Positions 1 through 11,049 of a stretch of DNA of 64,000 nucleotides are shown in pieces. This stretch comes from Micrasema longulum (taxonomy: Eukaryota > Arthropoda > Insecta > Trichoptera > Brachycentridae): NCBI GenBank assembly GCA_022494885.1, contig JAGVSM010002414.1, forward strand, positions 1-64,000. Reading direction: 5' to 3'. The position numbers were made by a program, and so were the translations under genes. The notes under the pieces were generated by a model. That model was not told the origin of the DNA, did no database searches, and worked only from the letters and a program-made list of their open reading frames with translations. Each line of letters begins with the position of its first letter. Positions within the stretch are counted from its first letter, which is position 1.

Positions 1-440
1 CAAATGAAAATAATATAAAAAATTTAAAAAAAATTGTAAAAGTAATTAGAAGGTGAGAATTAAAATAAAGAATGAAAAACATGCTTAGATGTAAAAAATA
101 ATATTTTTAAAAGGGAAAATTTTCATAAAGGAAAAACATAAATATACACATACATATTTTGTGGGATTAAAAGAAACAATGAGAAGAAGCTTTGAAGTGC
201 ATGTCGTTAAACCAAGTTAACATACGAATTTCGTTATTATTAATAGGCATAATAAATAATTTTATTTAAACGCGTTCCACCATGCATAATAAAAAGTTTA
301 TTTTGGATTTAAATTTAACATAAAATAAACGCAAATATTTTCTTATTACAAAAATTAATGAACGTCTTATCTTTGAAATGAGTTAACTTTGATTAGAGAA
401 TGTTTAATGCGATTTTCCTCTGCCTATTTGCTATTTGCTT
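1..440. other. AT-rich stretch, nothing recognised
   Basis: The sequence is AT-rich with homopolymer runs. I saw no coding similarity, no tRNA-like head and no repeat shared with the rest of the window. Confidence 0.6.
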
Positions 441-720
441 ACTCGCCTTTATCTCGTATTAAGTTCTCGTTCCGTAGTCCATAGTCCGTATACCAGAGCC
501 AGAAAATGATGAGACAATTCTCCGCGGGTAGGGTGATCTAAGCGCAATTTTGGCAATAAAAATGGAAATGCGGACATAAAATATATGGGCGGTAATAAAA
601 TATTCCCGAAATGCCCCGGACGTTTGGTGAATGGAAGAACGAGGCCCATTGTCAATTAGGAGTCATGGTTACCCTACGCTGGGAATATAATTTCGGCGAA
701 GGTACCTACCCATTTAATAA
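440..720. other. GC-richer non-repetitive block
   Basis: This block is clearly richer in G and C than its flanks and shares no repeat family with the window. A 68-codon frame is open on the minus strand (449-655), but its product looks like no family I know. It could be an old exon, a conserved non-coding element or a single-copy transposon fragment. The call rests on composition and uniqueness only. Confidence 0.3.
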
Positions 721-914
721 AGATAAATGTAAATTGATCTAAAAAGACTCCTATTTTCCGTAATAAATTGATTTTCCGACAATGAGGAGATTCAGTGGTT
801 TTATTTAACTTTCAAATTTATTAATGAACTTTTAAACTAAATAATTTTTTTAAAGAATATTTTTATGTCTCGTATTATTAAGACTTAAATTTTTTAAAGT
901 TTTGCGCTTTAGAA

Positions 915-1165
915 ATTTATGTAATGGCCAATACGTTTTCCCGCCATGCAAGAGGTAGGTAAGTCATGGTCGATGTGAAATACTTATTTCGAACTGAGTT
1001 TTAACACTAGAATATTTCATAATCCCTGTACTGGCACCTGAAGCGTAAGACTGATCATCTATCCTTCATGTAACAAAATCGATCAAGATATGCTGCGATT
1101 GGTGTACTAATTAAATACCCCATGCAATATTCAGTGCAGAAAGGGGATGAAGAAGAAGACGATTT
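915..1165 (+). mobile_element. SINE-1 copy (tRNA-derived SINE), degraded
   Basis: The copy aligns by eye with those at 21330 and 34943. It has a degraded tRNA-like head, then the shared body: an ATATTTCATAATCCCTG block, a CGTAAGACTGATC block and a TGCTGCGATTGGTG block. It ends in an A/G-rich (GAA)-like tail near 1148-1160. The head is eroded, with no clean B box, so this is probably an old insertion. Confidence 0.7.
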
Positions 1166-1638
1166 TTAAATTACTTCGCGTAGGACGTCACAAATTCTCT
1201 TCGCTGAGTTCTGCCAATTAGTGAATTGGCTTTCCGTAAACCGGAAATCTATCACAATACTCGTTGATTATATATATTGGTTGATTCAAAAGAACAAGTG
1301 CCGTCGTTCAAAGTAGCTCGTTGTCATTAAAATAATTTTTATATTTTTTTCATTCATTTTCAATAATCTTCCCCGTGCAATTGAATGCTCTAATTTTTAT
1401 GTAAAAAAATTTTGATGCAATTTCTCATAGCACTAACTTCCTCAATTATTATGGATGCAATTAAAAAAAATAAAGACGCATTTACTTTTTTTTATTTATT
1501 TTAATAAATTTACGGATAATGTTTTTTTTCTGAACATACATTATAACAAAAATGCCAATAATATTCAGTGATGTAAAAATCGAATCAAAACAATAAAAGT
1601 AAAAACAAAGACAACTTAATATAATAAACAAACAAGTT
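1166..1638. other. AT-rich stretch with a short hairpin
   Basis: No coding signal is visible. A small perfect hairpin (CCAATTAGTGAATTGG) lies near 1214-1229. Nothing else was recognised. Confidence 0.5.
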
Positions 1639-2510
1639 TTGTTGTTTGAAGCTAGGAATCGGAACTTTGTATTCAAAAAAGCAAATTGTGATTTGAGAGC
1701 CATTAAAACCAGGCTAGACAATAATCTACTTACCCTTCATGTGGATAAAACCAAAGTTATCACATTTGGTATAGGTAACAGATCATCACCTGAATTTCAT
1801 CTTAATATGGAAATAAAATTAAGATTGTTCGTGCCAGATTCTAAAACCAGGTAATTCCATTAAATATCTTGGAAGAATTTTTGTCAGAAATCTTCAATTA
1901 AAGATTTAGGTCTAATCGCTGGTTTCCAGATTACGAAAGCAGTGTCATGTATTCTGCTCAATAAGGAACATCTTGGACATTGGCACTCTCAGAACTGTGT
2001 ATTTTGCTCTTAGTAAAGTGGGTTGGGGAGGTTGCACGGTATCTATCATGAACTCTCTTATAATTGCACAAGAGTTAACACTTAGAGTGATACTTCGATG
2101 TCTCCCCGCTTTCCCATCTGAGACCTTATTTCAATTTATGAAGGTAGTGGATAAAAGCTTTTTTTGAAATAGTCATTGCCACGTTTTTGGTCATGCAGTT
2201 ACAAAAGGAGATCCCAGCAGAATGATCGTGTGAGGTTTTCTTGTGATTTGAATTATTTAATGCCAAAAACAAGTACGACTTTTGCTCAAAAAAGCTCTCT
2301 TTTGTGGCCCCAAGAGTATGCAGTGTCCTGGACGAACATATAAAGTTCCCTTAAAAGATTGCCTTTTTCAGTAGAAGTGTAAAAATTTGGATTTTGTCTA
2401 AGAAAAAAGACCACTGCAGAAAACTGCTACGAGATATTGCATAGATTTATATACATACTTTTAAGCGTGTTGTTCAGATGTTTATTGAAATATGTGTTGA
2501 TTTTATAATT
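1639..2510 (+). mobile_element. LINE-D remnant, reverse transcriptase C-terminal part and 3' tail
   Basis: A frame at 1639-1854 reads like the end of a non-LTR retrotransposon RT domain: an NNLLTLHVDKTKVITFG segment, then the remains of an IKYLG motif after a frameshift. Near 1975-2160 follows the region after the RT, ending in an LR.IL....P.ETLFQFMKVV pattern. The rest (2180-2460) matches the C-terminus of the LINE at 24235, including the RDIA end. Stops and frameshifts break the frame at least twice, so this is a dead 5'-truncated copy. The clade is probably within the Jockey/CR1/I group, but I cannot fix it by eye. Confidence 0.75.
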
Positions 2511-2532
2511 TGTTATTTAAATTTTTTCTATT

Positions 2533-2778
2533 CTAGACATATTCGTATGTCGGGATTGGTTTGATCAGTTTTTGTACAGTAATAGTATTTTTTGGTATTT
2601 TTTTGGACCGTAATTGTTTCTGAAGCGCGTAGTAGCAACGGTTGGCAGCCATTATTTTCTTTCTAATTTCTTCCAGTGTGTTGTTGTCACTAGTGACTAT
2701 GGAACCTAGGTATGTAAACGACCACCTCAAATTTGCCGTATCCCGCTGTGAAGGCAGAATTCGGGAGGCAATCATCAA
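2533..2778 (-). mobile_element. LINE reverse transcriptase fragment, different family from LINE-D
   Basis: An 81-codon minus-strand frame carries the post-catalytic RT block of insect non-LTR elements: FTYLGSIVTSDN, then an EEIRKKIMAANRCYYAL pattern and a LRSKKI-type segment, ending near a degraded P.YEYV. It abuts the LINE-D tail in the opposite orientation, so the two were brought together by insertion or rearrangement. Both ends are truncated and no catalytic YxDD box remains. Confidence 0.75.
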
Positions 2779-2779
2779 T

Positions 2780-3640
2780 TTTGTTTTGTCCTCATTACTG
2801 CTTTTTGCTTAATTTCTAATAGTTCGGAATGTCTTAAAGTACATTACTTGATATTTAATTCATTTTGTGATTTTTGTTGAAAGGATGCCTTTTTGCTAAT
2901 GAAGGTTGTAAAGATGTTAAATGTATTTGTTTTTAAATTGATTAAATAAGTTTTTTATTTCCAATAAAATGTTTTAGATTCTGATTTAGATTTACAAGGC
3001 ATATCATGGACGGGTCTGATCAATTTGTTTTGGACTCAAGATTAGAGGTGCATGGATAGTTTTTCACTCTTCCACAACTTGGTTGCAAATTTATCATTAT
3101 TCATCATTTCCTTATCCGCAACAATTGGTGCATGGGGTAATGAACTATAATTCCAATCGCGGGGTCTTCATGTGTGCTTATGATGAATTTTAACGTTTTT
3201 GAAATTACGTTTTTAGTTAACTCTTTCGTAGGGAAATCATATTTGGTTTTCTTTTAGTATTACAAGTTTTTACCCTCGGCTTCGCTCAAATAGTATAAGG
3301 AAGAAATTGTGGTTGGGTTATCAATTTGTCTTGTCATTTAGCAATAAGAATTTTCCCGATGGAATGATATATTTTATCGGGATTAGAAGGAGCTTGGTTT
3401 TCCACCTATCGCTATGAAAGAAATACGATGATTCATTAGTCGCTGGTGACGTAGCATTGTTATTCTGTTAACAACTCCAAAATTCTACTTCAAAATAAAT
3501 CAAAAAGCAAACTTAACTTATCATGGATAAAGCAAAAAAATTATAGTATTTTCAAGAAATTATTTCCAATCAATTCTATTCGACATCCGACCCAACGGCT
3601 TACTCATTTTCATATAATGTTGCTAATTGTTTATATACAT
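2780..3640. other. No recognised feature
   Basis: Moderately AT-rich sequence. Six-frame reading gave no convincing protein similarity, and I saw no repeat shared with the rest of the window. Confidence 0.45.
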
Positions 3641-3644
3641 ATTA

Positions 3645-4565
3645 TTATTTCATTGTCAAACAAAACAAACAAACAAACCATTACGCCGTTTCACTATTAA
3701 GGTAAACAGAGATGATAGAACGCCACATTACTCTATCTTTGCATACAGATCTCACTTCCTCCACATTCATACATCTTCTCATGAACGCGCGCCGATTATT
3801 TCGACTTTTGACATGTCCACCTTTAAGTATTTGTTGGGTTTGGAAATTCCATGTCTGTTTTGGTCTTCTTCTATTTCTGCATCCATAAACATTCACATTG
3901 TTAATTTTTTTAGCCGTTCTTTCGCTGTCCATTCGCTCTACATGTCCGACCCAGCACAGAGCTGCTTTCTTAATTTCGTCGATAATGCTTAATCCCAGCC
4001 TTACATAATTTACAGATCTCGACATTTGTGCATCCATCGTACATAGTTTTACCACACATTCCACCTGAAAGATAGCATTTTGACAGCATTCAGCCTACTT
4101 TCATCTCTGTTTTTCCATGTCTATGAACCAAGACTTCATTGTGAACTGCTAATTTTGCCTCTTGCAACAAACATTTATTTGCCAAGGTTGATTTAAGTGC
4201 ACCGTTCACTCTTTTCCCGGTACTCACCTTCCTTTCAATACCTTTCTCAGTCATTTCATCCCTAATAAACATACTTCTAAGATACGCAAATTCCCTAACT
4301 TGTTATAGTATAACTCCATTCACAGTGATTTTACATTAAGTCATACTTTCATTTCTTTCAAAAACCATCACATTTGATTTATCGACGTTCATCAGCAAAT
4401 CGCTTCCCTTGCATACATCGTAGACTTTTGTTCCCAAGAGTTGCAGTTCCTCTTTGTTGTAAGCAAGAAGCACGGCATCATTTCAATTTATTTTCAATTC
4501 GGGATAAAAAGTTAGTCCTATTTTTACATCTCACCTCTTCGGGTATCCCCATGCAAAAAAATATA
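3645..4565 (-). mobile_element. LINE-F copy 1, RT C-terminal half to 3' end
   Basis: Read on the minus strand, this copy starts near a degraded ADDAVLL box (about 4480-4465, with the GCCGTGCTTCTT core). It continues with SDLLMNVDKSNVMVFE, a GVI...VREFAYL block, MTEKGIERKVSTGKRVNGAL, and the typical LCWVGHVERMDSERTAKK and RRRPKQTW segments. It ends in a (GTTT)n-like 3' tail, seen on the plus strand as repeated CAAA at 3661-3679. Three other copies lie at 17340, 33525 and 53680. At least two frame breaks separate the open pieces 3681-4064 and 4090-4272, so it cannot encode an active protein. Confidence 0.85.
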
Positions 4566-4599
4566 TCAATCAGTCGCTTTGTTGACACGTGAAGGAAAC

Positions 4600-5104
4600 A
4601 CAAATAAAGAGACACACTTTCGCATTTGTAATATTGAGTATGAATTTTGAATATGATATAATCGATCGAATCATATTAAAAAAAAATATTTACATAAATA
4701 TGTTTTATTAAATTTTTGCATGCTAGTGTTTTCATATAAAGCGCCTGAAGCTTACATAAATAACAATATCTGGTTCCCTTTTAGCAGCGAAATGTAAAAA
4801 AGCTTTTTGGAAACAATATTTGTGTTTGGAAAATATGTTCATTATTTTCCTTCCCCTCTTCGCTTTCCTTCGAAAATATTTATTCGTTTAGATATTAATT
4901 ATTTTACGATTATTTTCAAAATAATCTAACATAAAAATGTATACAAGAGCGTTTTTCTTATAAATGTTGATGAATTGTAAGGGATGGTTTTTAAAAATAT
5001 CAACATTATAAATGGGTATGTCTATATGTTTGTCGACAGACAATTTAGATCTTAATTTGTTGTAATAGAGAAAGAACATATTTTTTAGATGGGAAAATGG
5101 AAAA
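4600..5104. other. No recognised feature
   Basis: AT-rich sequence without repeats shared in the window. A 74-codon frame on the minus strand (4888-5112) is low-complexity and is not supported as a gene. Confidence 0.45.
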
Positions 5105-5220
5105 CTAGGCATTTACAGGTCTTATGATCTGCCGATGGCTGGTTTAAGTTACCACTTTACTCACTGTGTAACATTCACCATTCTGTATCCACATTTCCTT
5201 GACTTGTCTATCCTCTGACT
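5105..5220 (+). repeat. Family A interspersed repeat fragment
   Basis: It carries the family A core: GGCATTTACAGGTCTTATGA, a TGGCTGGTTTAAGT block, an ACTTTACTCACTGTGTAACA block and a TTCACCATTCTG block. The same order occurs at 46605, 48590 and other places. It is non-coding and the family is unclassified. Confidence 0.8.
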
Positions 5221-5484
5221 TTCTTGAAGTAAAAAACCTGAAATCTGTATCACCAGTTTGTATAAAACTTAACCTTTCGGACTCCTCACAAATAATTTTA
5301 CTTTGACTTACGTATTTGTAATTTTTCTGTATTAATTTTTCGTGAAAAATTATAAAAACTAATGATTTATTTATTTTTTGTTTCAGGTAAATGAATGTAA
5401 AAAATAATTCATCAACGCATATTTCCGTGATATAGGTAAGTATAATTTTATCAACTCGAGAAATAGCAAAATATATTATTTTAA

Positions 5485-5665
5485 ATCTTTCGTGGCTATG
5501 ATGTAGCACGTATTTTACATAAGTAACAAGACTCAATGTCTTTTTTTTTTCTTTTAAATGATAAAATTGTATTTTTGTAATCTTTAAATGGCAATTTTCA
5601 CACCGTATTTGGAAAGTATAATGTGCAAAAGTTAGCAGGATTTTAATACAAAAAATATTTGTCCT
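5485..5665 (+). repeat. Family B repeat, 5' part
   Basis: It matches 34125-34230 and 55610-55740: a T/A-rich run, then GTAATCTTTAAATGGCA, ATTTTCACA and the TACAAAAAATATTTGTCCTT block. It is non-coding. Confidence 0.6.
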
Positions 5666-5759
5666 TAATATGCAAAAAATTGTTAAATAAATTTTACTGA
5701 ATAAGAAAAAGTAAAAATAATGAGTATAGAACTTATAGCAATGACAAAGACGCTTTTAT

Positions 5760-6520
5760 GTGTCTTAACACTAGTATAAAACTATTTTACTGCAGTTTTA
5801 TATCAGTGTAAAGGTGCAGTAAGTCAGCTTTTTTTTTAAAAACAGACAGGCCTCTTTCATACAAAAAACATAGTGTAAAAAAAATAGTGTAGATCACAAA
5901 AACGGCATTTCCCAATTCACAGAAAACACCTACAGCACTAGAAAAATATTACGGTTTAAATTATAATAATGTAAAAATTAATGCCTCTAGAAATCTAGGT
6001 CTCTTAAATAAATAAAAGTGGACAAGTACATTAATATTTTAATTTTATAAATTCATTAATTCAGAATACCTCTTATTAAAAACCACGTTTTATACAGAAT
6101 GTCACTTCATACATTCAAAGTTTGAATGAGGCATGATTCAATGTTAAATCTGTTGTGTGGTCGGCCAGACTTGAAAAATCATTAAAACTGTTTAAATGCG
6201 TGATTAAATTCTTTTTTGCATTATAAAAAAAAACTCATGTATGCATTATTTATCATTTGTCATAAGAAAAAAACATTTTAAGCACTAAAGTTGATTAGAT
6301 TATTCACTCTTTTCACAGAAGTGCTATTAAATCGGTTTAACTTTTCTATGGCTGGCTGCTTTATGCATAACTATGTTCAATTGCAGGGCACCGATTACAA
6401 TGGAAAGTTATCATTTATCTTTAATTTTATCAACAAAGTAAAATTCAGTTTTCTGTTCGAAAAACAAAATATATACACAATTTTTTCTTCAACACATATT
6501 CAATTATAGCTCAACAAAGA
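5760..6520 (+). repeat. Family E repeat, longest copy
   Basis: The first half (to about 6190) matches the reverse complement of 14640-15000: GATCACAAAAACGGCATT, a CAGAAAACACC block and TTTTATAAATTCATTAATTC. The second half matches 12460-12760, including a TTCTATGGCTGGCTGCTTT block. No coding capacity was recognised. The order of blocks suggests an element of about 750 bp. Confidence 0.65.
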
Positions 6521-6624
6521 AAAAATCTTAAAAGTTCATGAAAAATACTCATTTTCATACACAAATATCGATTTTTCTTTATGGACAGTCGAAGATTACT
6601 GGCCATTGTAAATGGGAACCAGGT

Positions 6625-6662
6625 CTTCTTTGTTGTTAATAAGAAGCACGGCATCATCAACA
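6625..6662 (-). mobile_element. Sliver of LINE-F around the ADD box
   Basis: A 38-bp stretch matches the LINE-F segment encoding D-D-A-V-L-L and the following acidic/lysine stretch (compare 4455-4485). It is isolated from other LINE-F sequence. Confidence 0.5.
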
Positions 6663-7056
6663 TTAAGTATTGAAATTTGAAATATTAAACGAGTGTATTA
6701 CAGGTATTTAAATTTTAAGCAATGAAATATTTAATAAATCTTTTGTGCTAAAATTATGGCAAAAAATTGTTTTTTAGTTGATTTTGAAGCACTTCATTAG
6801 AATTATTATGTAAAAAGAAGGTACATATTTTTTTTCATATTTACCTAGTACTAAGTAACTGCTTCCATACTCGCTCACCTCACTGCAAGCCCCTGGTGGA
6901 TATGTAGATATACTAAAATTTTAATCTGTTTTTTTGTTTATTTAAATTATTTATTGACAATTCGATAACAAAAAAAAAGTTAAAAAAAAGAACTTGTCTT
7001 ATTAAAATATTAGCACGTAACAATGACAACAAATAATCCCTTGTTAATAATTTAAT

Positions 7057-7437
7057 ATGGAAAAAAACATGTCTCGATTATGTGCAGGACTTACATCTGT
7101 CTACGAAAATAAGAAAAAGTGGGTAAAATTAAATTATATCGGAAATACTAGCAATAAAATAAAACAAGTGTTACAAATAAGTTATCTTTATGATTTGTTT
7201 AATAATAAAAAATCTTTGGGCCAAGCAATAATAAATAGTAAAGATCAGGTCGACAAATTTGAAAAAAGTGGAATATATGAATTAACATGTATTTGTACTG
7301 GTTCATATAAAGGACAAAGCGGGAGAGCAATTGAATACAGACTGAAAGAACATTTAGCTTCACATATATTAAATAACGATATTTCAAAATATGCATCACA
7401 TTTAAATGAGTTAAAACATAATTTTGACAAATAAAAA
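7057..7437 (+). pseudogene. GIY-YIG endonuclease domain of a Penelope-like element
   Basis: The 125-codon frame reads SGIYELTCIC at residues 71-80 and YKGQSGR at 84-90, so both halves of the GIY-YIG motif are present. Arg90, Arg95 and Glu98-His99 follow at the spacing seen in Penelope endonucleases. Near residues 110-121 comes the S..ASHLNELKH pattern. In the family this domain nicks target DNA for reverse transcription. The upstream part (LNYIGNTSNKIKQVL) fits the linker between RT and endonuclease. The first Met is only the first in the open frame. A stop at 7435-7437 cuts the domain short, and the downstream reading is broken. It is a fragment of a larger polyprotein, not a stand-alone gene. 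Confidence 0.85.
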
Positions 7438-7786
7438 AACATTAAAACTTTACATGTAGGACATAAAGGTCAAAAGTTAGATAGATTAGAAATTTGAGAA
7501 ATAAATAGGATAAAAAATAAAAGCGATAGAATTAGAATAAATCAGCAGATAGAATTTAAAAACTCACCCTTATAACCCCCTTTAGTTGGACCCTGTACAT
7601 TGAAATAAAACAATAGATTTTTTTCATGTACTAGAATCTTCTCTTAAAGTACACCGCCAACACATGTTTCAATAATTTGTCTCATTCTGTTCCATTGAAA
7701 TATTGCTTATCGTATCTTTTTCATATTTTTTTAAAATTAAGACAATATATTGTTTTATTTAAATTATCTTTATACTGTTTAATATT

Positions 7787-7832
7787 CATCAGTCTAAAGA
7801 AGTCCATTAGAGAGTGAAAGCGCTAATTGGTC
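7787..7832 (+). ncRNA. Hammerhead-ribozyme-like motif in PLE terminal repeat (degraded)
   Basis: The order is stem I strand ATCAGT, core CTAAAGA (canonical CTGANGA, so one core base is changed), a stem II region, GAAA, the self-complementary GCGC as a minimal stem III, TAA, then ATTGGT, which pairs with ATCAGT. PLE terminal repeats are known to carry minimal type I hammerheads. The altered core makes self-cleavage unlikely here. Confidence 0.5.
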
Positions 7833-7935
7833 AAATAAATAAGTGGAAGCGTACCAAGTGTTTTAAAATTAATGACGTATGTGTAAATATTAGTTATAAC
7901 ATCATTAATCTGTCGAGTATAACAATGTTTGTTTT

Positions 7936-8929
7936 TGCATTAGAAGTGTATAAAGTTGTTAAATTAATTGATTTTGATACCATGCACAACTTACAACATG
8001 CCTACGCCATTATTTGTATAAGTTTACCTAATAACTAAACGAGTATGATAATATTAACTAGTCAACATACTGCTCGGAAGTAAGTTTGACAGCTTGGTTA
8101 TGAAAGTTTTGTCTTTAAGCACATCCACATACAATACAAATTTAATTTTATCGATTAACAAGGGGATATTACGTAACATAAGATTTTCTTCAGTTCTCGA
8201 ATAGTTTACTTTTTCGTCGCTGTAATTTGTTTTTATCCAGCATACCATTTTTAATTAAATTGAGCTTAAGTGTTCTGGAATTCGAAGAAAGACATTATTC
8301 AAAAAATTAAAATGGCGAAAATATTTTTTTAAAATTGGTTTATAGAATTTTTAGTGAATTTTGTCAATATTTATTGATTGATTAATTAGGTGTTTATTTT
8401 GTAGAACTCCATATTTTAACTTACAATGTATGAAATTAATCACTGATTTGAGTCTACTGAAACATTTTATTTTTACAAATATAAAAACAAAATTTTCGTC
8501 TTAATTGTTTTGTTAGGGCATTTTCAAACGAACGTGAAGATAAGATGGATTGAATTTCCTTATGTAGTTATATAATTAAAGGTACTTAAGTAATAAATAA
8601 AAATAATCTTTCGAACCATAGCACGTACATTAATCACAATTGAGGGAAAAACCAATAGTTTAGGGCAAGGCTAAGTGTTTAGTAGTGGGGAATTTAAGTA
8701 TTTATATTTGAATTTCGGAAAACTTAATAACAAAATAAGTATTTATTTACATACGTGTATGCATTGTGAGATAATTGATGAAGATTTAAAGTTTTATATC
8801 TTTAGATAATTGTTGTGAAAAATATATGAATTATATTTTTGTTTTTACATTTGTAAAAATATAATAAAATGTTCAGTAGACTCGAATCAGTGTTTGATTT
8901 ATTATATTATAAGTCATTATTTATGCCTC
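7936..8929. other. No recognised feature
   Basis: AT-rich sequence. The short frames here (for example 8054-8248 on the minus strand) show no family pattern. I found no repeat shared elsewhere in the window. Confidence 0.45.
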
Positions 8930-9135
8930 TTTGGTAGAAAAAAAATAAACTTCTATTTCTGCAGATATGTCTATTGGACAAAAACAAAGCGACGATTTAA
9001 CTCTTAAATGACTATAGTAAATAATTCCTTTGCTCGCGGTGATGTGATATCGTGTTACCACAAGCAAAAGAAGGAATATTCTAATGTTTAGACATTTGAA
9101 GACAAAAAACATGGAAACATACTGTTAAATAATTT
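8930..9135 (-). repeat. Family B repeat, 3' part
   Basis: Read in reverse complement it matches 34495-34645: TTAACAGTATG, an ATTAGAATATTCC block, GGTAACACGAT, a CACATCACCGCGAGCAAAGG block and a TTTAAGAGTTAAAT end. Only the 3' third of the family is present. Confidence 0.7.
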
Positions 9136-10412
9136 TTATTTATTTGATGTATTTATATAATTTTATATTTTTTTTATTTTGGATAAACAACAGGTGTTGT
9201 ATAAAAACATTAAATAAATTTTTAAAACGTACCTTCATCTAGTCAAAGTTTTTCACAAATGCAATGGAAAAACATGTTACACAGTAAAGAGAAAAATACT
9301 AAATTGTAGAAGACAAGAGAAAAAAAGAGCAAAAAGGAATGAGGAAATAGAGTAGGGGAGTGGAGAAGAGGGATTTTCATAATAAAGTTGACCGATTCAA
9401 TCTTTTTATATGATAATTACATGATCATAATAAAAAGTTTGTAAACTTTTTACAAACTGACAAATGTTTCATTTAATAGTTTTTCAAAAGTTTTCTTTTA
9501 AAGTCACAACATTTTGAATTAAAAATATCTAAATGGGGGCAGGGCATATAAGGTTAAATTTGGAACAGCTACGGTAAATAAATGAAATTAGAACATTTTT
9601 TTTCTAGGCAACATATTAAAACAACTTGTCGTGTTGAGACAAGACAAGTTGAGACGAGACAATTTATTAAAATACGCGATGAATTTAGAGATAAGGACAA
9701 TCGATAAAATTGTGTACAATCTTGATGAAAAAAGACAGACCGGAAATGCTATAATTTATAAAAATTAATATATGATTTTGCCCTGTTATAGCAAAATACA
9801 TTAAAAATCATAAATTAACAGATCATATTACATGCAGGCATTTCCTTTTACTGTCAATAAACGACTCGATCGGTTTAACACAAATATTGGCCACAAAATA
9901 ACGTATCAGCATTCCTCGTTATGTGTTTTATAATCGTGTTCTCTCTTATACAGATTAATTGGTGTATTGGCGTCACATTCATTCTTCGCGTTGCAAGATA
10001 AATATTTTTTGTATGGAAATCCAGCAAGTCCGGTGTGAAAATACCCATTTGATTACGAAAAATATAACTTTATCATTTTAAAAAACACGAGTGATATGTA
10101 TATCAAGTCTAAGTGAAGCCACAGCCACACAAGAGTTGAATATTTAAAAGTAATTATTGATGCTTTATTTTAGCAACAATATTTTATTATAATTTTACAA
10201 GACTAAGGCCGCAATTAAAATGGGAAATTATGTGCCTTTTACCTTAAAAAGATTCATATTTTTAAAATAATATAAATACTTCAATATATTGTGAAAAACT
10301 TAAAAATTAAATTGAAAAGTATTACACAATATTATTTTTGGTATGTGTATATATATTTACATATTTATACACACACAATTCTGGGTTTTATCCCAAGGGG
10401 GAGTAGGTATAT
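9136..10412. other. AT-rich stretch with short repeats
   Basis: No coding signal. Near 9625-9662 lies a short run of GAGACAAGACAA-type units. At 9437-9457 there is a 9-bp perfect hairpin (GTTTGTAAA / TTTACAAAC). Near 10115-10140 a CCACAGCCACACAAGAGTT string matches in reverse complement the CTCTTGTGTGGCTGTG block that opens family B copies. Confidence 0.45.
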
Positions 10413-10830
10413 TATTATTTATATCACTACAGAGATGGGTAGAATTTTTGTTTCAAGATTATGGATATTAAAGCGTTTACAGGGCTTATGACCTGTCATA
10501 GGTTGGGTTCAAGTGGCCACTTTTATGTAGAATTCTACAATAATTCTAGAATTCTTTTCAAGAATTCTACTTAACCTCAATATCAAATACATAGATGCCG
10601 CTCCAAACGCGCTAGCGAAAGCTTTCTTTGTTTCATGACATATATACAAAAACCAAAAATGTCACCGATATGGATATTCGCTAATAAGCGGAATGGGGAA
10701 TGTTGTAGAATTCTACATAAAAGTGGCCACTTGAACCCAACCTATGACAGGTCATAAGCCCTGTAAACGCTCGAATATCCATAATCTTGAAACAAAAATT
10801 CTACCCATCTCTGTAGTGATATAAATAATG
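10413..10830. mobile_element. Foldback (long terminal inverted repeat) element
   Basis: The left arm (10413-10538) is matched almost base for base by the reverse complement of 10704-10830. Each arm is about 126 bp and the spacer about 165 bp. The arms run from ATTATTTATATCACTACAGA to GTAGAATTCTAC and contain the family A core (GGGCTTATGACCTGTCATAG). A single-base difference (TATTAAAGCG versus TATTCGAGCG region) shows they are not strictly identical. The spacer is non-coding with clustered AGAATTCT motifs. It is a non-autonomous MITE-like foldback; the superfamily is not determined. Confidence 0.8.
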
Positions 10831-11018
10831 AAAAGTATTATGTTACATAAATACTTTATATAGATAACATAGCAGTTTTGTATAAAGAACAAATTTAGAT
10901 ATGAAAAATAATTAAACAATGTGTGCATATAAAATTTAAAAAGGAACAGAATTAATTATTCATTTATTTTTCTTTAAGGGGTACAATACATAAGTCATAC
11001 ATAATTCGTACAATACAT

Positions 11019-11048
11019 CACACCCAGCCTCCGAGCGGGCTGGGTGTG
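11019..11048. other. GC-rich perfect hairpin
   Basis: CACACCCAGCC pairs perfectly with GGCTGGGTGTG across an 8-base loop, in otherwise AT-rich DNA. A T-A pair extends it by one. Its function is unknown. It could be the end hairpin of a decayed Helitron-like element, but no CTRR end follows. Confidence 0.7.
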
Positions 11049-11049
11049 A

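Larger units (their letters stand above)
6990..7935 (+). mobile_element. Penelope-like element (PLE), 3' half, copy 1
   Basis: This is a 5'-truncated Penelope-like retroelement. It holds the GIY-YIG endonuclease frame (7057-7437), then a degraded C-terminal extension and non-coding tail (7440-7780), then a terminal-repeat-like segment (7787-7930) with a hammerhead-ribozyme-like motif. The tail and terminal segment recur at 13570-14195. The RT domain of a full element should lie upstream, but only a short degraded stretch before 7057 can belong to it. Confidence 0.8.

Noticed and set aside
5144..5536. 130-codon minus-strand open frame
   Set aside because: It overlaps family A and family B repeats and has no recognisable protein pattern.
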